51,076 bases of DNA from positions 1 to 51,076 of the forward strand of contig CAJXKL010000017.1 of assembly GCA_913055915.1 (NCBI GenBank). The letters run 5' to 3'. The notes beneath the pieces were generated by a model that did no database searches, was not told where the DNA came from, and was given only the letters and a program-made list of their open reading frames with translations. This stretch comes from an uncultured Candidatus Nemicrothrix sp. (GTDB taxonomy: Bacteria; Actinomycetota; Acidimicrobiia; Acidimicrobiales; MedAcidi-G1). A program made the translations under genes and the position numbers. Shown here piece by piece: positions 7,810 through 16,106 of this stretch (position 1 is the stretch's first letter; each line of letters begins with the position of its first letter).

Positions 7810-8379
7810 TCACACCTCGAGCAGTTCGTCCTCCTTGGCTGAGCGAGCCTGCTCGACCTGACCCTCATGGCTGTGGATCAGGTCGTCCAACTGGCTTTCG
7901 GCCCACTTGATGTCGTCTTCGGAAACGTGCCCTTCGCCCCCGTAATCCTCGAGGTCCTTTCGGGCACTTCGCCTCAGTCCACGAAGGTGGTTCTTACCTT
8001 CTTCGGCCATGGTGTTGATCATTCGTACCAGATTCCGACGTCGTTCTTCGGTCAGGTCGGGAAACACCAGGCGGACCGTGCGTCCGTCGCTGCTCGGGGT
8101 GAGACCCAGGTCGGCTGTCATGATCGACTTTTCGATGGCCGGAACGTTTGCCGGATCATGTGGGGTGATCAACAACTGTCGCGCCTCAGGCACAGAAAAG
8201 CTGACCAGCTCCTGCATGCGCATGTCGACTCCGTACGCGGTGACCGTCAGGCGTTCGACAAGACCCGACGAGGCACGACCGGTTCTGACTGTCGAGAATT
8301 CGCGGCGCGTGTGGGCTACGGCATCGGCCATCTTCTCGGTGGTCCCCTCGAGGACCATCATGATCATCTCGTCGCTCAC
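7810..8379 (-). CDS. frr: Ribosome recycling factor
   Basis: With EF-G it splits post-termination ribosomes. The 189-aa product has the typical three-helix-bundle sequence: FSTVRTGRASSGLVERL near the N-terminus, LLITPHDPANVPAIEKSI in the middle, and the conserved FPDLTEERRRNLVRMI...AEEGKNHLRGLRRSA. A GTG start has GAGGG 5 nt upstream. It lies 13 nt after pyrH. Confidence 0.97.
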   Translation of the reverse strand: MSDEMIMMVLEGTTEKMADAVAHTRREFSTVRTGRASSGLVERLTVTAYGVDMRMQELVSFSVPEARQLLITPHDPANVPAIEKSIMTADLGLTPSSDGRTVRLVFPDLTEERRRNLVRMINTMAEEGKNHLRGLRRSARKDLEDYGGEGHVSEDDIKWAESQLDDLIHSHEGQVEQARSAKEDELLEV

Positions 8380-8392
8380 AGAACTCCCTCTT

Positions 8393-9145
8393 TCAGAAGA
8401 CCAGCGTACCGACGGACTCCCCAGCGAGGATGGACCGGATGTTTCCGGTCTTCATCAGGTCGAACATCACGATCGGCATGTTGTTGTCCATGCACAGTGT
8501 GATCGCCGTGGCATCCATCGCCTTGAGACCCTTCTGGATGACATCGAGGTAGGTGACCTCGTCGAGGAGGGTGGCAGAGGGGTCCAGCAGCGGATCAGCC
8601 GTGTAGATCCCGTCGGTCCCTGAATGCGTTCCCTTGAGGACGGCTCCGGCCTCCATCTCGACGGCCCGAAGCGCCGCTGCGGTGTCGGTCGTGAAGAACG
8701 GGTTTCCTGTTCCGCCTGCGAAGATAACGACCCGACCCTTTTCGAGGTGCCTGACGGCCCGTCGACGGATGTACGGCTCGGCAATCTGGGCCATGTGGAC
8801 CGCTGTCTGGACCCGTGTCGGCTGGCCCAACTGCTCAAGCGTGTCCTGGAGGGCGAGTGCGTTGATTGACGTGGCCAGCATGCCCATGTAATCAGCCTGG
8901 GCACGGTCCATTCCGGCCCCGGCACCCGACATTCCACGCCAGATGTTTCCACCACCCACCACGACGGCAAGGTCGACGTCGAACTCGGTGCGGACAGAGA
9001 CGATCTCGGCTGCAATCTGACCGACGATCTCGCCGTCGATTCCGAATCCGTCTGAACCTGCGAAGGCCTCGCCTGAGACCTTCAGGATCACCCTGTCCCA
9101 ACGGGCGGGGGCCTTGCCACCAGGTAGGTCGGTTCCGGAGCCCAT
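8393..9145 (-). CDS. pyrH: UMP kinase
   Basis: Amino-acid-kinase-fold enzyme phosphorylating UMP. The 250-aa protein shows ILKVSGEAF, the glycine-rich [33 protein letters not shown] and the C-terminal GTLVF. The N-terminus carries a short extra segment ([18 protein letters not shown]). It starts 3 nt after the tsf stop. Nothing unusual otherwise. Confidence 0.97.
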   Translation of the reverse strand: MGSGTDLPGGKAPARWDRVILKVSGEAFAGSDGFGIDGEIVGQIAAEIVSVRTEFDVDLAVVVGGGNIWRGMSGAGAGMDRAQADYMGMLATSINALALQDTLEQLGQPTRVQTAVHMAQIAEPYIRRRAVRHLEKGRVVIFAGGTGNPFFTTDTAAALRAVEMEAGAVLKGTHSGTDGIYTADPLLDPSATLLDEVTYLDVIQKGLKAMDATAITLCMDNNMPIVMFDLMKTGNIRSILAGESVGTLVF

Positions 9146-9148
9146 GCC

Positions 9149-9940
9149 TCAGACTCCCAGGTACGCCTGAGTGAAGCCGATGATCGTGCCGCCGTTGAGT
9201 GAGTCCGCAACCTTCACCTTATCGCCGTGGAGGCCCTGTTCCAGGAGGACCATCTCGCGGAACCATCCGGTAAGGCGGCCCTCGACGATCTTCTCCCATG
9301 CCTGTTCGGGCTTGCCCTCGGCCTTGGTGATCTCGAGCAGGGCGGCCCTTTCGGTTGCGACCCGATCAAGGTCGACGTCGTCGCGGTTGAGGACCGACGG
9401 CTTTGCGAAAGCAACATGCAGGGCCACCTGGTGGAGGGTCTCCTGGTCGACTCCCCGGCCTTCGACGATCACGCCGTTGACACCGCGTCCGTCCTGGAGG
9501 TGGAGGTAGGTGTCGAGGCTGGCGTCACCAGATGCCTCGACAAGGCAGGCCTCGCCCAGTTCCACGTTTTCCTTGACCGCCAGGCGGAGGTCGTCGAGCG
9601 CCGGGGCAAGAGCCTCCACTGCTGTCTCTCCGCCCGCAAGCACCGCCTGGGCCATCTCATTGGCCAGGGACAGGAACCCCTCGGACTTGGCCGAGAAGTC
9701 TGTCTCGCACTTGAGGTGGACCAACGCCGCCCGACCGTCTCCGGTGGCGATGCTGACCGCTCCCTCGACGTTCTGGCGATCAGATCGGGTCGCGGCCTTT
9801 GCGAGGCCCTTCTCGCGCAGCAGCTGGGTGGCTGCATCGAAGTCTCCGTCAACCTCGACCAACGCCCTCTTTGCGTCCATCATCCCGGCACCCGTGGCAT
9901 CCCGTAGGGCCTTTACATCCCCGGCTGAGATCTCGGTCAT
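9149..9940 (-). CDS. tsf: Elongation factor Ts
   Basis: Guanine-nucleotide exchange factor for EF-Tu. The 263-aa product has the N-terminal UBA-like module (ISAGDVKALRDATGAGMMDAKRALVE), the TDF motif at residues 80-82 contacting EF-Tu, and the core dimerisation domain. The ATG overlaps the rpsB TGA by 4 nt (ATGA), so S2 and EF-Ts are translationally coupled. Confidence 0.97.
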   Translation of the reverse strand: MTEISAGDVKALRDATGAGMMDAKRALVEVDGDFDAATQLLREKGLAKAATRSDRQNVEGAVSIATGDGRAALVHLKCETDFSAKSEGFLSLANEMAQAVLAGGETAVEALAPALDDLRLAVKENVELGEACLVEASGDASLDTYLHLQDGRGVNGVIVEGRGVDQETLHQVALHVAFAKPSVLNRDDVDLDRVATERAALLEITKAEGKPEQAWEKIVEGRLTGWFREMVLLEQGLHGDKVKVADSLNGGTIIGFTQAYLGV

Positions 9941-10902
9941 GTCGTGACCTCACCTTCGGTGGTGTCGTCGGCCTCAACCTCGGCGGCGGGCTCTTCGACA
10001 ACCGGCTCCTCAGCCTCAGGGGCCGGCTCCTCAACGGGCGCAGCCTCGACAACCGGCTCCTCAGCCTCGAGGGCCGACTCCTCAACGGGCGCAGCCTCGA
10101 CAACACGTACCTCACGCTCGGCTGCTGCCGTCGCCGCCTCGTCACGGGCCTGGGCCTGCTCGACAGCCTTGTCCTCGGCTCTCAGCGATGGTCCATCGTC
10201 GCTACCCTGACGGGAGTTGAATATGAAGCGTCCCTCCTCGACCGCATCGGCGATGATGCGGCACAGGAGGCCCCCTGACCGGATGGCGTCGTCGTTGCCG
10301 GGAATCAGGTGCTGGATGACATCGGGGTTGCAGTCGGTGTCGACCAAGGCGATCACCGGGATGCCGAGTTTGTTGGCCTCGGTCACGGCAATGTGCTCCC
10401 TCACCGTGTCGAGGACGAAGATGGCGTCGGGGAGCGACTCCATTTCCTGGATTCCACCAAGGTTCCTCTGGAGCTTTTCGAGCTCGCGTGAGATGAGCAG
10501 GGCCTCTTTCTTGGGCATTGCCTCGAACTCACCGGAGTCGCGCATACGCTGGTACTCCTGCATCTTGCCCACACGCTTGGAGATGGTCTGGAAGTTGGTG
10601 AGCATGCCGCCCAGCCAACGCTGGTTCACGTAGGGCATTCCGCACTTCTCGGCAAAGGACTGAATGGGATCCTGGGCCTGGCGCTTGGTTCCAACGAACA
10701 GCACACGACCGTTGTCGGCCACCAGGTCACGGGTGAACTTGTACGCAGATTCGATCCGCTCGAGGGTCTGCTGAAGATCGATAATGTAGATACCCGACCG
10801 CTCGCCGTGGATGAACCTCTGCATCCTCGGGTCCCAGCGGCGGGTCTGGTGTCCGAAGTGGACACCCGCCTCCAGCAGTTGCTTCATGGTCACGACGGCC
10901 AT
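9937..10902 (-). CDS. rpsB: 30S ribosomal protein S2 with repeated acidic C-terminal tail
   Basis: Start MAVVTMKQLLEAGVHFGHQT at 10902 has GGAAGGAG 9 nt upstream; the frame to 10995 is non-coding leader. The S2 core (1-231) has all usual blocks (RRWDPRM, NQRWLGGMLTNF, DAIFVLD, IPVIALVDTDCNPD). Residues 232-321 are a Glu/Ala/Pro/Val-rich tail made partly by a 17-residue repeat (VVEAAPVEE...EAEEP). At 321 aa it is about 80 residues longer than E. coli S2. The tail should be disordered and strongly acidic, unusual for an rRNA-binding protein. Confidence 0.97.
   Translation of the reverse strand: MAVVTMKQLLEAGVHFGHQTRRWDPRMQRFIHGERSGIYIIDLQQTLERIESAYKFTRDLVADNGRVLFVGTKRQAQDPIQSFAEKCGMPYVNQRWLGGMLTNFQTISKRVGKMQEYQRMRDSGEFEAMPKKEALLISRELEKLQRNLGGIQEMESLPDAIFVLDTVREHIAVTEANKLGIPVIALVDTDCNPDVIQHLIPGNDDAIRSGGLLCRIIADAVEEGRFIFNSRQGSDDGPSLRAEDKAVEQAQARDEAATAAAEREVRVVEAAPVEESALEAEEPVVEAAPVEEPAPEAEEPVVEEPAAEVEADDTTEGEVTT
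9997..10098. repeat. 51-bp tandem duplication in the rpsB tail
   Basis: Two adjacent 51-bp units (9997-10047, 10048-10098) differ at a few positions and encode 17-residue acidic repeats of the S2 C-terminal tail. A third, partial, diverged copy lies on the low-coordinate side. Confidence 0.85.
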
Positions 10903-10986
10903 GTCGTGGTCTCCTTCCCATCGGTTCTTCTCGTCCCCGCCCTGCGCCCGGAGGCGACCGTGGGTGGGTGGGGATGAATCTGTCGT

Positions 10987-11010
10987 GGACGACACACGGT
11001 GTGCCTGTCC
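10987..11010 (-). other. Hairpin in the rpsB leader
   Basis: The 256-nt gap 10903-11158 contains an imperfect stem: GGAC/GTCC outer arms and CACAC/GTGTG inner arms around a single base. It lies about 85-108 nt upstream of rpsB. A TACACT box on the minus strand (11024-11019) just upstream could be its -10. S2 autoregulates rpsB-tsf through the leader in E. coli, so a similar role is conceivable here, but no homology to that element is visible. Confidence 0.3.
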
Positions 11011-11158
11011 GGGGGAGGAGTGTACCGGCGGCTAACTGGGCTCCGACCCCCGGGCAGGCCACCATGCGGGCCTACTCAGCCTGAGAGGAGGCCATCGGCC
11101 GGGCCGGCTATCGACACCATGTCGTGGGCTCCTGCGATCAACCGGCGATACTTGGGCC

Positions 11159-11269
11159 ATGGGACTCAGCCCGAAGCGCTACCGGCAAAGTCGACCCAGC
11201 GATCTCGCCTACGTCGGATCGGTGGTTGTGGTGGCGGTACTCCTCGTTGCATGGGCCCTGTTCGGATGA
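11159..11269 (+). CDS. 36-aa single-pass membrane peptide, hypothetical
   Basis: Starts MGLSPKRYRQSRPSDLAY and continues into one hydrophobic helix (VGSVVVVAVLLVAWALFG) that ends at the stop. The basic N-terminal half followed by a TM helix predicts an N-in orientation. It lies in the divergent gap upstream of rpsB and 43 nt before a Cys-rich small gene on the same strand. The ribosome-binding site is weak. I do not recognise a family. The clean amphipathic-basic/TM arrangement makes chance less likely than for a random short frame, but it remains a prediction. Confidence 0.5.
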   Translation: MGLSPKRYRQSRPSDLAYVGSVVVVAVLLVAWALFG

Positions 11270-11312
11270 TGCCGTGTCGACGGGTCGGGCTCCTACCGAT
11301 GGAGGGCTGATC

Positions 11313-11507
11313 ATGGAAGATCCCGGCGTTCTCGGCGAACTGGATGTCAGGTTCATCCAGCCTTACCAGGCCACCAAGAACTACACATGTCCCGGTTGCC
11401 ACCGCGAGATTCCAGCGGGTCTGGGTCACATGGTGGTGGTCCCCGTCGAGGCACCCGACCTACGGCGTCACTGGCACCGCGGCTGCTGGACGGGCAGGCG
11501 ATCCTGA
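11313..11507 (+). CDS. Small Cys/His zinc-binding-like protein, hypothetical
   Basis: 64 aa starting MEDPGVLGELDVRFIQPY, with GGAGGG 7 nt before the ATG. It carries CPGCHREIPAGLGHMVVVP and then RRHWHRGCW, a C-x2-C...H...H-x3-C arrangement resembling small actinobacterial proteins often auto-annotated as 'ATP/GTP-binding'. No nucleotide-binding motif is present. It is probably a structural zinc site of unknown function. It is convergent with yraN, separated by a strong hairpin. Confidence 0.75.
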   Translation: MEDPGVLGELDVRFIQPYQATKNYTCPGCHREIPAGLGHMVVVPVEAPDLRRHWHRGCWTGRRS

Positions 11508-11535
11508 CCCGACGCGGGAATCCTGCGTGTCGGGT
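11507..11535. terminator. Bidirectional hairpin between convergent genes
   Basis: Arms ACCCGACGCG and TGCGTGTCGGGT pair over about 10 bp (one G-U) with a loop in which GGA/TCC can pair further. It begins at the last base of the plus-strand stop codon and ends 13 nt before the yraN stop. There is no T-tract on either side, as often seen for GC-rich actinobacterial terminators. Confidence 0.6.
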
Positions 11536-11548
11536 GCCCTTGCCTGCA

Positions 11549-11929
11549 TCAAAAGGCGTCCTCAAGTCTTTCGACCCTGCCGGGCAGCACTGCGACAACG
11601 TCGAAACGCACGGTTCCGCAGTGCCCACTACCTCTCATCCACTCGACAGCGGCGCTACGAAGACGACCCTGGCGTCTACGGTCAACGGCCTCGGCAGGGT
11701 GACCGAATGCCTGTGAGGTCCGGGCCTTCACCTCGCAGAAGACCACGGCTCCCCGGCCTTCCAGGATCAGGTTGATCTCGCCAGATCCGCACCGCCAGTT
11801 TCGCTCCAACACCCGGTAGCCGTCTCTGCGGTAGTGGCGCTCGGCTAGATGCTCGCCCCATCGCCCCAGGGCCAGGTGTCCGGCAGTGCCGGATGGTGTG
11901 GTGAAATCGTCGGCTGAGGTCATCGCCAT
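11549..11929 (-). CDS. yraN: YraN/UPF0102 family endonuclease-like protein
   Basis: 126 aa with the family pattern LGRWGEHLAERHYRRDGYRVLERNWRC, GEINLI, VVFCEVKAR and FDVVAV. The E-x-N/D...E-V-K arrangement is that of a PD-(D/E)XK nuclease fold, but biological function is unproven. In many actinobacteria yraN sits beside rnhB, lepB, comM and dprA between rplS and rpsB; here those genes are missing. Confidence 0.92.
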   Translation of the reverse strand: MAMTSADDFTTPSGTAGHLALGRWGEHLAERHYRRDGYRVLERNWRCGSGEINLILEGRGAVVFCEVKARTSQAFGHPAEAVDRRRQGRLRSAAVEWMRGSGHCGTVRFDVVAVLPGRVERLEDAF

Positions 11930-12018
11930 GCAGCGACGCTAGGTAGAGGCTGTGACAGGTGTGATGGTCGGTCGCCCGCTGGCGGCCCGCAGAGACCACC
12001 AAGGGCGGGACCGGCGGA

Positions 12019-12366
12019 TCAGAAGTCCCGCTTCTCCTTCACCTTGGCCTTCTTACCGATGCGGTCACGCAGGTAGTAGAGCTTGGCCCTGCGGACGTCT
12101 CCCCGGCTCATCACCTCGATGTGGTCGATGACAGGGGAGTGGATCGGGAAGGTCCGTTCCACTCCGACGCTGAAGCTGACCTTGCGCACTGTGAAGCTCT
12201 CGCGGATACCGCTTCCCTGACGGCGGGTCACCACGCCCTCAAACACCTGCACACGTTGACGGTTACCCTCGGTCACACGGACGTGGACCTTGAGTGCGTC
12301 GCCGGGACCGAAGTCGGGCACGTCGTCGCGGATGTTCTGGCTGTCAACGAGATCTGTGGGCTGCAT
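12019..12366 (-). CDS. rplS: 50S ribosomal protein L19
   Basis: 115 aa starting [23 protein letters not shown], with AAGGA 6 nt upstream. The conserved [41 protein letters not shown] and [22 protein letters not shown] are present. Length is normal. It is separated from trmD by 131 nt, longer than other gaps in the cluster, which may hold its own promoter. Confidence 0.97.
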   Translation of the reverse strand: MQPTDLVDSQNIRDDVPDFGPGDALKVHVRVTEGNRQRVQVFEGVVTRRQGSGIRESFTVRKVSFSVGVERTFPIHSPVIDHIEVMSRGDVRRAKLYYLRDRIGKKAKVKEKRDF

Positions 12367-12497
12367 GGCTCGTCCTTGAACGGTTCGTTCCGGAAGGGAC
12401 TGGAATCTGGATGGAACCGGGATCAAGCACCGGGACCGGGCGACAAGCATAGGCGCCGCCGAACCTGACGCCACCGGTGACCCCGGTCATATTCGGT

Positions 12498-13229
12498 TCA
12501 GGATTCAAGGTCGAACTCGGCCAGGAGCGCCTGTTCCTCGTCACTGACACCGCCCCGCCTGTCGATCAGGTCCGGGCGCACCGCGATAGTTCGGGCGAGC
12601 GAGGCGGCTCGACGCCAACGTCCGACCCGGGCATGGTCCCCCGATCGCAGGATGTCGGGTACCTCGAGGCCACGAAAGTCGGCGGGGCGGGTGTAATGCG
12701 GATGCTCCAACAGACCCGCCGAGTGTGACTCGTCGAGAGCGGACTCGTCGTTCCCGAGGACACCCGGCTGCAACCTTGCCACAGCCTCGATGACCACGAG
12801 GGCGGCCAACTCTCCGCCTGCCAGCACGTAGTCGCCGACTGAGATCTCGTCGTCGCACAGGTCTGTCCGAATCCGTTCGTCGACGCCCTCGTAGCGACCA
12901 CACAGGAGCGAAAAGCCATCGAGATCCGCCAGTTCGGTCGCAACCCCCTGGTCGAACTGCCGTCCACCCGGCCCGAGCAGTATCAACGGCCGGACCGGTG
13001 AGACGGCCTCGACCGCGGCAAACACCGGTTCGGGCATCAACACCATTCCGGCGCCGCCGCCGAACGGGCTGTCGTCGACGGTGCGGTGGACGTCGACAGT
13101 GGCGAGCCTCAGGTCGTGGCAGCAGACCTCCAGGTTCCCGGCATCGATTGCCCGGCCCAGGATGCTTCGTCCGACATAGTCGTCGATCATTTCCGGGAAC
13201 AGGGTGAACACCTCGGTACGCACGGTCAC
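12498..13229 (-). CDS. trmD: tRNA (guanine-N1-)-methyltransferase TrmD
   Basis: SPOUT methyltransferase making m1G37. The 243-aa protein has [10 protein letters not shown] at the start, the trefoil-knot SAM-binding segments [13 protein letters not shown] and [16 protein letters not shown], and the tRNA-binding [23 protein letters not shown]. The GTG start overlaps the rimM stop (GTGA). Confidence 0.97.
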   Translation of the reverse strand: MTVRTEVFTLFPEMIDDYVGRSILGRAIDAGNLEVCCHDLRLATVDVHRTVDDSPFGGGAGMVLMPEPVFAAVEAVSPVRPLILLGPGGRQFDQGVATELADLDGFSLLCGRYEGVDERIRTDLCDDEISVGDYVLAGGELAALVVIEAVARLQPGVLGNDESALDESHSAGLLEHPHYTRPADFRGLEVPDILRSGDHARVGRWRRAASLARTIAVRPDLIDRRGGVSDEEQALLAEFDLES

Positions 13230-13732
13230 ATCCCGCTGTCGTCCAGCAGGCCTCCTGGAACCTCCACCCGGACCTCTTCGCCGGAGACGTGTCCCACTAC
13301 GAACACTGCTGGGACCAGACGACCATCGTCGAGTTCAAGCAGATCGCTGGCCGGGTTGTCGATCACCGACCGAACGGCTCCGTGGTCGGTCCCGTGCTGA
13401 TCAATGACCCTGGCACCTATCAACTGGTGTGCCCAGAGGGTTCCATCATCGGGTTCCTCGATTGGCTCGGCAGTGAGCAGCACGCTCCGCCACTGCTCGG
13501 CGGACTCGCAGTCGGGCACCTCGTCGAAGCGGACAAGGAACCGGTGCTGGTGGGGTCGGCTGGTGCGGACCGTGAGAGGCCCACGTTCGGTGGAAAGGCG
13601 TGACCCTGGCGCAAGGCGTTCGGGTCGGGTGCTCAGGAGTGTCACGACGACCTCACCACCGAGGCCATGGGGCCGGTCGATGCGGCCGACCTCAAGCATG
13701 ACCGGATCAACGGAATCTGGTCGTTGTGACAT
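13226..13732 (-). CDS. rimM: Ribosome maturation factor RimM
   Basis: 168 aa with the RimM barrel start ([28 protein letters not shown]) and the PRC-like C-terminal domain ([35 protein letters not shown]). It binds S19 during 30S head assembly. It sits between khpA (22-nt gap) and trmD (4-nt overlap), the usual order. Confidence 0.96.
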   Translation of the reverse strand: MSQRPDSVDPVMLEVGRIDRPHGLGGEVVVTLLSTRPERLAPGSRLSTERGPLTVRTSRPHQHRFLVRFDEVPDCESAEQWRSVLLTAEPIEEPDDGTLWAHQLIGARVIDQHGTDHGAVRSVIDNPASDLLELDDGRLVPAVFVVGHVSGEEVRVEVPGGLLDDSGM

Positions 13733-13754
13733 GGTCCGGTCTGACCGGTCCCGG

Positions 13755-14003
13755 TCAGTCGACGAAATCGACGTCTATCTCGGCGTCGTCGCTGACTGCG
13801 GCGGCCCGAACGATGGTGCGGATGGCGTTGGCCACGCGGCCCCGCTTGCCGATCACACGGCCCATGTCGCCGTCGCCGACGGTCACGGAGAACACGCAAC
13901 GCGAGTCACCTGAGGTCGAGATGCTTACGGCATCGGGATCCTCGACGATGGACTTGATCAGGAACTCAAGGACATCTTCTGCGGTTGGGGCTTCAACGGC
14001 CAT
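13755..14003 (-). CDS. khpA: KH-domain RNA-binding protein KhpA
   Basis: 82 aa consisting of one KH domain (AEDVLEFLIKSIVEDPDAV, then GRVIGKRGRVANAIRTIVRAAA with the GxxG loop GKRG). It is encoded immediately after rpsP (2-nt gap), the conserved position for KhpA. In firmicutes it pairs with KhpB as an RNA chaperone; no khpB is in the window. Confidence 0.94.
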   Translation of the reverse strand: MAVEAPTAEDVLEFLIKSIVEDPDAVSISTSGDSRCVFSVTVGDGDMGRVIGKRGRVANAIRTIVRAAAVSDDAEIDVDFVD

Positions 14004-14005
14004 GG

Positions 14006-14467
14006 CTATGCCTCCTCGTCTTCGTCAGCAGCGGTCTCGACAGGTTCTTCCGCTGGCGCCTCTTCAGCTACCGGCTCCTCGGCTGCAGGTTCTTCCGCTG
14101 GCGCCTCTTCAGCTACCGGCTCCTCGGCTGCAGGTTCTTCCGCTGGCGCCTCTTCAGCTACCGGCTCCTCGACCGGAGTCACCGGGGCGGGGACCACGGC
14201 CTCAAAGGCCTCTCCTGTGAAGGACTCCCACGCACCTGTGATCTTCAACAACTTCTCGACACGCTCGGTCGGCTGTGCACCGTTCTGGAGCCAACCGACC
14301 GCCTTGTCGTTGTCGATCTCGATAACTGACGGATCACGTCGCGGATCGTAGAAACCGAGCACCTCAATGAACCGGCCGTTACGCGCCTTACGCGAGTCGG
14401 CCGCCACCACCCGGTAGGTCGGTTGCTTCTTCTTGCCCATCCTCATCAGGCGGAGCTTTACTGCCAC
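14006..14467 (-). CDS. rpsP: 30S ribosomal protein S16 with repeated acidic tail
   Basis: Start GTG at 14467 gives AVKLRLMRMGKKKQPTYRVVAADSRKARNGRFIEVLGFYDP, the invariant S16 N-terminus; frames reaching 14602 are leader. The core ends near residue 90. Residues 91-153 are an Ala/Glu/Pro tail formed by a 15-residue repeat (AEEPVAEEAPAEEPA, nearly three copies), ending DEDEEA. S16 is usually about 80-90 aa in other phyla. The long tail is acidic and probably disordered. Confidence 0.97.
   Translation of the reverse strand: MAVKLRLMRMGKKKQPTYRVVAADSRKARNGRFIEVLGFYDPRRDPSVIEIDNDKAVGWLQNGAQPTERVEKLLKITGAWESFTGEAFEAVVPAPVTPVEEPVAEEAPAEEPAAEEPVAEEAPAEEPAAEEPVAEEAPAEEPVETAADEDEEA
14041..14171. repeat. 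45-bp tandem repeat in the rpsP tail (2.9 copies)
   Basis: Two perfect 45-bp units (14041-14085, 14086-14130) and a third identical over its first 41 bases (14131-14171) encode the 15-residue acidic repeat of S16. Nucleotide-level identity points to recent duplication rather than slow convergence. Confidence 0.95.
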
Positions 14468-14641
14468 TTCGACACCACTCTCTTCTGGCTTGTTCTGGTC
14501 CCGGTTCCGCACCGGTCTGGCGGAACAGGTCCGGGTGCGACGATGGTGCACCCGATCGGTTGGAACAGTCTGCCGCGACCAGATCGGTTTTCCAGCCTCC
14601 AAGGGAAGACAAGGGTCACGGGACGGTCCGATCCGGTGGCC

Positions 14642-16105
14642 TCAGTCCAGCGGCCAGGGCCCCGGAAGGTCCGGTCCAGTGCCCTCAGTGGCGTCGCCGA
14701 GGCCCGGAAGCGAGAGGCCCTTGGTGACCGACCTGTCTGATCCGGTTGGTTCTGCCATGGGAGGCCGCCCGCCCCTGCGGCCTTTTCCCCTGCGCTTTGA
14801 CGAGCGGCCACCGGGTCCCCTGCCACCCATCTTCTTCATCATCTTGTGCATTTCCCGGAACTGCCTAACGAGCTGGGTCACGTCTGACGGCTGGGTTCCA
14901 CTGCCGGTTGCGATCCGCAGCCGGCGGGAACCGTCGATCAATCCTGGATCGATCCTCTCGGCAGGTGTCATCGAGTTGATAATGCCCTCGAGGCGATCGA
15001 TTCGGCCCTCGTCCAGTGCCTCGTCGACACCGGCCATCTGCTGAGACATTCCCGGGACCATCTTCATGACGGAGCTGAGTGGCCCCATCCGGCGGAGTTG
15101 ATGGATCTGTTCGAGGAAGTCGTCGAGGGTGAAGCGACCCTCGAGCATCCGGGCGGCAGCATTCTCGGCCTGTTCCCTGTCGTAGGTTGTCTCGACCTGC
15201 TCGATGAGGGTCTCGACGTCGCCCATTCCGAGGATCCGGCTGGCCATCCGGTGCGGGTGGAATAGGTCAAGGTCCGACAGGCCCTCGCCTGTCGAGGCGA
15301 AGGCGATGGGGCAGCCGACCACTTCACGGACCGAGAGTGCGGCACCTCCTCGGGCGTCACCGTCGAGCTTGCTCAGGACCACCGCATCAAGGTTCAGGCG
15401 TTCGTGGAACGCTGTGGCCACGTTCACGGCATCCTGGCCCATCATTGAATCCACCACGAGCAGCGTGTGGTCCGGTTGCACCGCTGCTGAGATTCCGCTG
15501 ATCTCCTCCATCAACTCATCGTCGATCGCGAGGCGTCCCGCCGTATCGAGGATCACCACGTCACGACCAAGGCGGGAAGCCTCAGCCCGGCCCGCCACAA
15601 CCACTGCAACCGGATCTGTGGGTCGACTGAAGACCGGCACTCCGATCCGCTCTCCGAGTGTCTCCAACTGGGCGACGGCCGCAGGTCGCTGAAGGTCGAC
15701 TCCGACCAGCATCGGGTTGCGTCCCCTGGACTTGAACCAGCGGGCCAGCTTGGCGGCGGTAGTCGTCTTGCCGGACCCCTGGAGCCCCGCAAGGAGCACC
15801 ACCGTCGGCGGCTTCGCTGCGTATGTGAACTTCATCGTCTCGCCGCCGAGAATGAGGGTGAGTTCCTCGAGGACGATCTTGACGACCTGTTGCCCGGGGT
15901 TCAACACCCCACTCAGCTCAGTACCGAGAGCCCTCTCCCTGATCCTCTCAAGGAAGATGCGGACGACGTCAAGGTGGACGTCAGCTTCCAGCAGTGCCAG
16001 CCTGATTTCACGTAGGAGGTCCTCGACCTCTTTGGGGCCCAACCGCCCCCGGCTCCTGGCACGGCGGAGGATGCCCTCAAATCGGCTGGTCAGCCCCTCG
16101 AACAC
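14642..16105 (-). CDS. ffh: Signal recognition particle protein Ffh
   Basis: SRP54 GTPase that, with 4.5S RNA, targets nascent membrane proteins to FtsY. The GTG at 16105 (487 aa, VFEGLTSRFEGILRRARSRG) has GGAGG 6 nt upstream and lies 1 nt past the ftsY stop; the 571-aa frame starts inside ftsY. N domain 1-85, G domain with GLQGSGKTTTAAKLA, DTAGRL and TKLDGDARGGAALS, then the Met-rich M domain (VMKMVPGMSQQM...FREMHKMMKKMGG), and a basic Arg/Gly/Lys-rich tail. No SRP RNA gene is visible here. Confidence 0.97.
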   Translation of the reverse strand: MFEGLTSRFEGILRRARSRGRLGPKEVEDLLREIRLALLEADVHLDVVRIFLERIRERALGTELSGVLNPGQQVVKIVLEELTLILGGETMKFTYAAKPPTVVLLAGLQGSGKTTTAAKLARWFKSRGRNPMLVGVDLQRPAAVAQLETLGERIGVPVFSRPTDPVAVVVAGRAEASRLGRDVVILDTAGRLAIDDELMEEISGISAAVQPDHTLLVVDSMMGQDAVNVATAFHERLNLDAVVLSKLDGDARGGAALSVREVVGCPIAFASTGEGLSDLDLFHPHRMASRILGMGDVETLIEQVETTYDREQAENAAARMLEGRFTLDDFLEQIHQLRRMGPLSSVMKMVPGMSQQMAGVDEALDEGRIDRLEGIINSMTPAERIDPGLIDGSRRLRIATGSGTQPSDVTQLVRQFREMHKMMKKMGGRGPGGRSSKRRGKGRRGGRPPMAEPTGSDRSVTKGLSLPGLGDATEGTGPDLPGPWPLD

Positions 16106-16106
16106 T

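Noticed and set aside
10903..11158. tRNA or other structured RNA gene upstream of rpsB
   Set aside because: No cloverleaf or conserved RNA signature could be assembled; only a short hairpin is present.
14041..14171. CRISPR or mobile-element repeat
   Set aside because: 45-bp units are directly adjacent and in frame with S16 tail codons.
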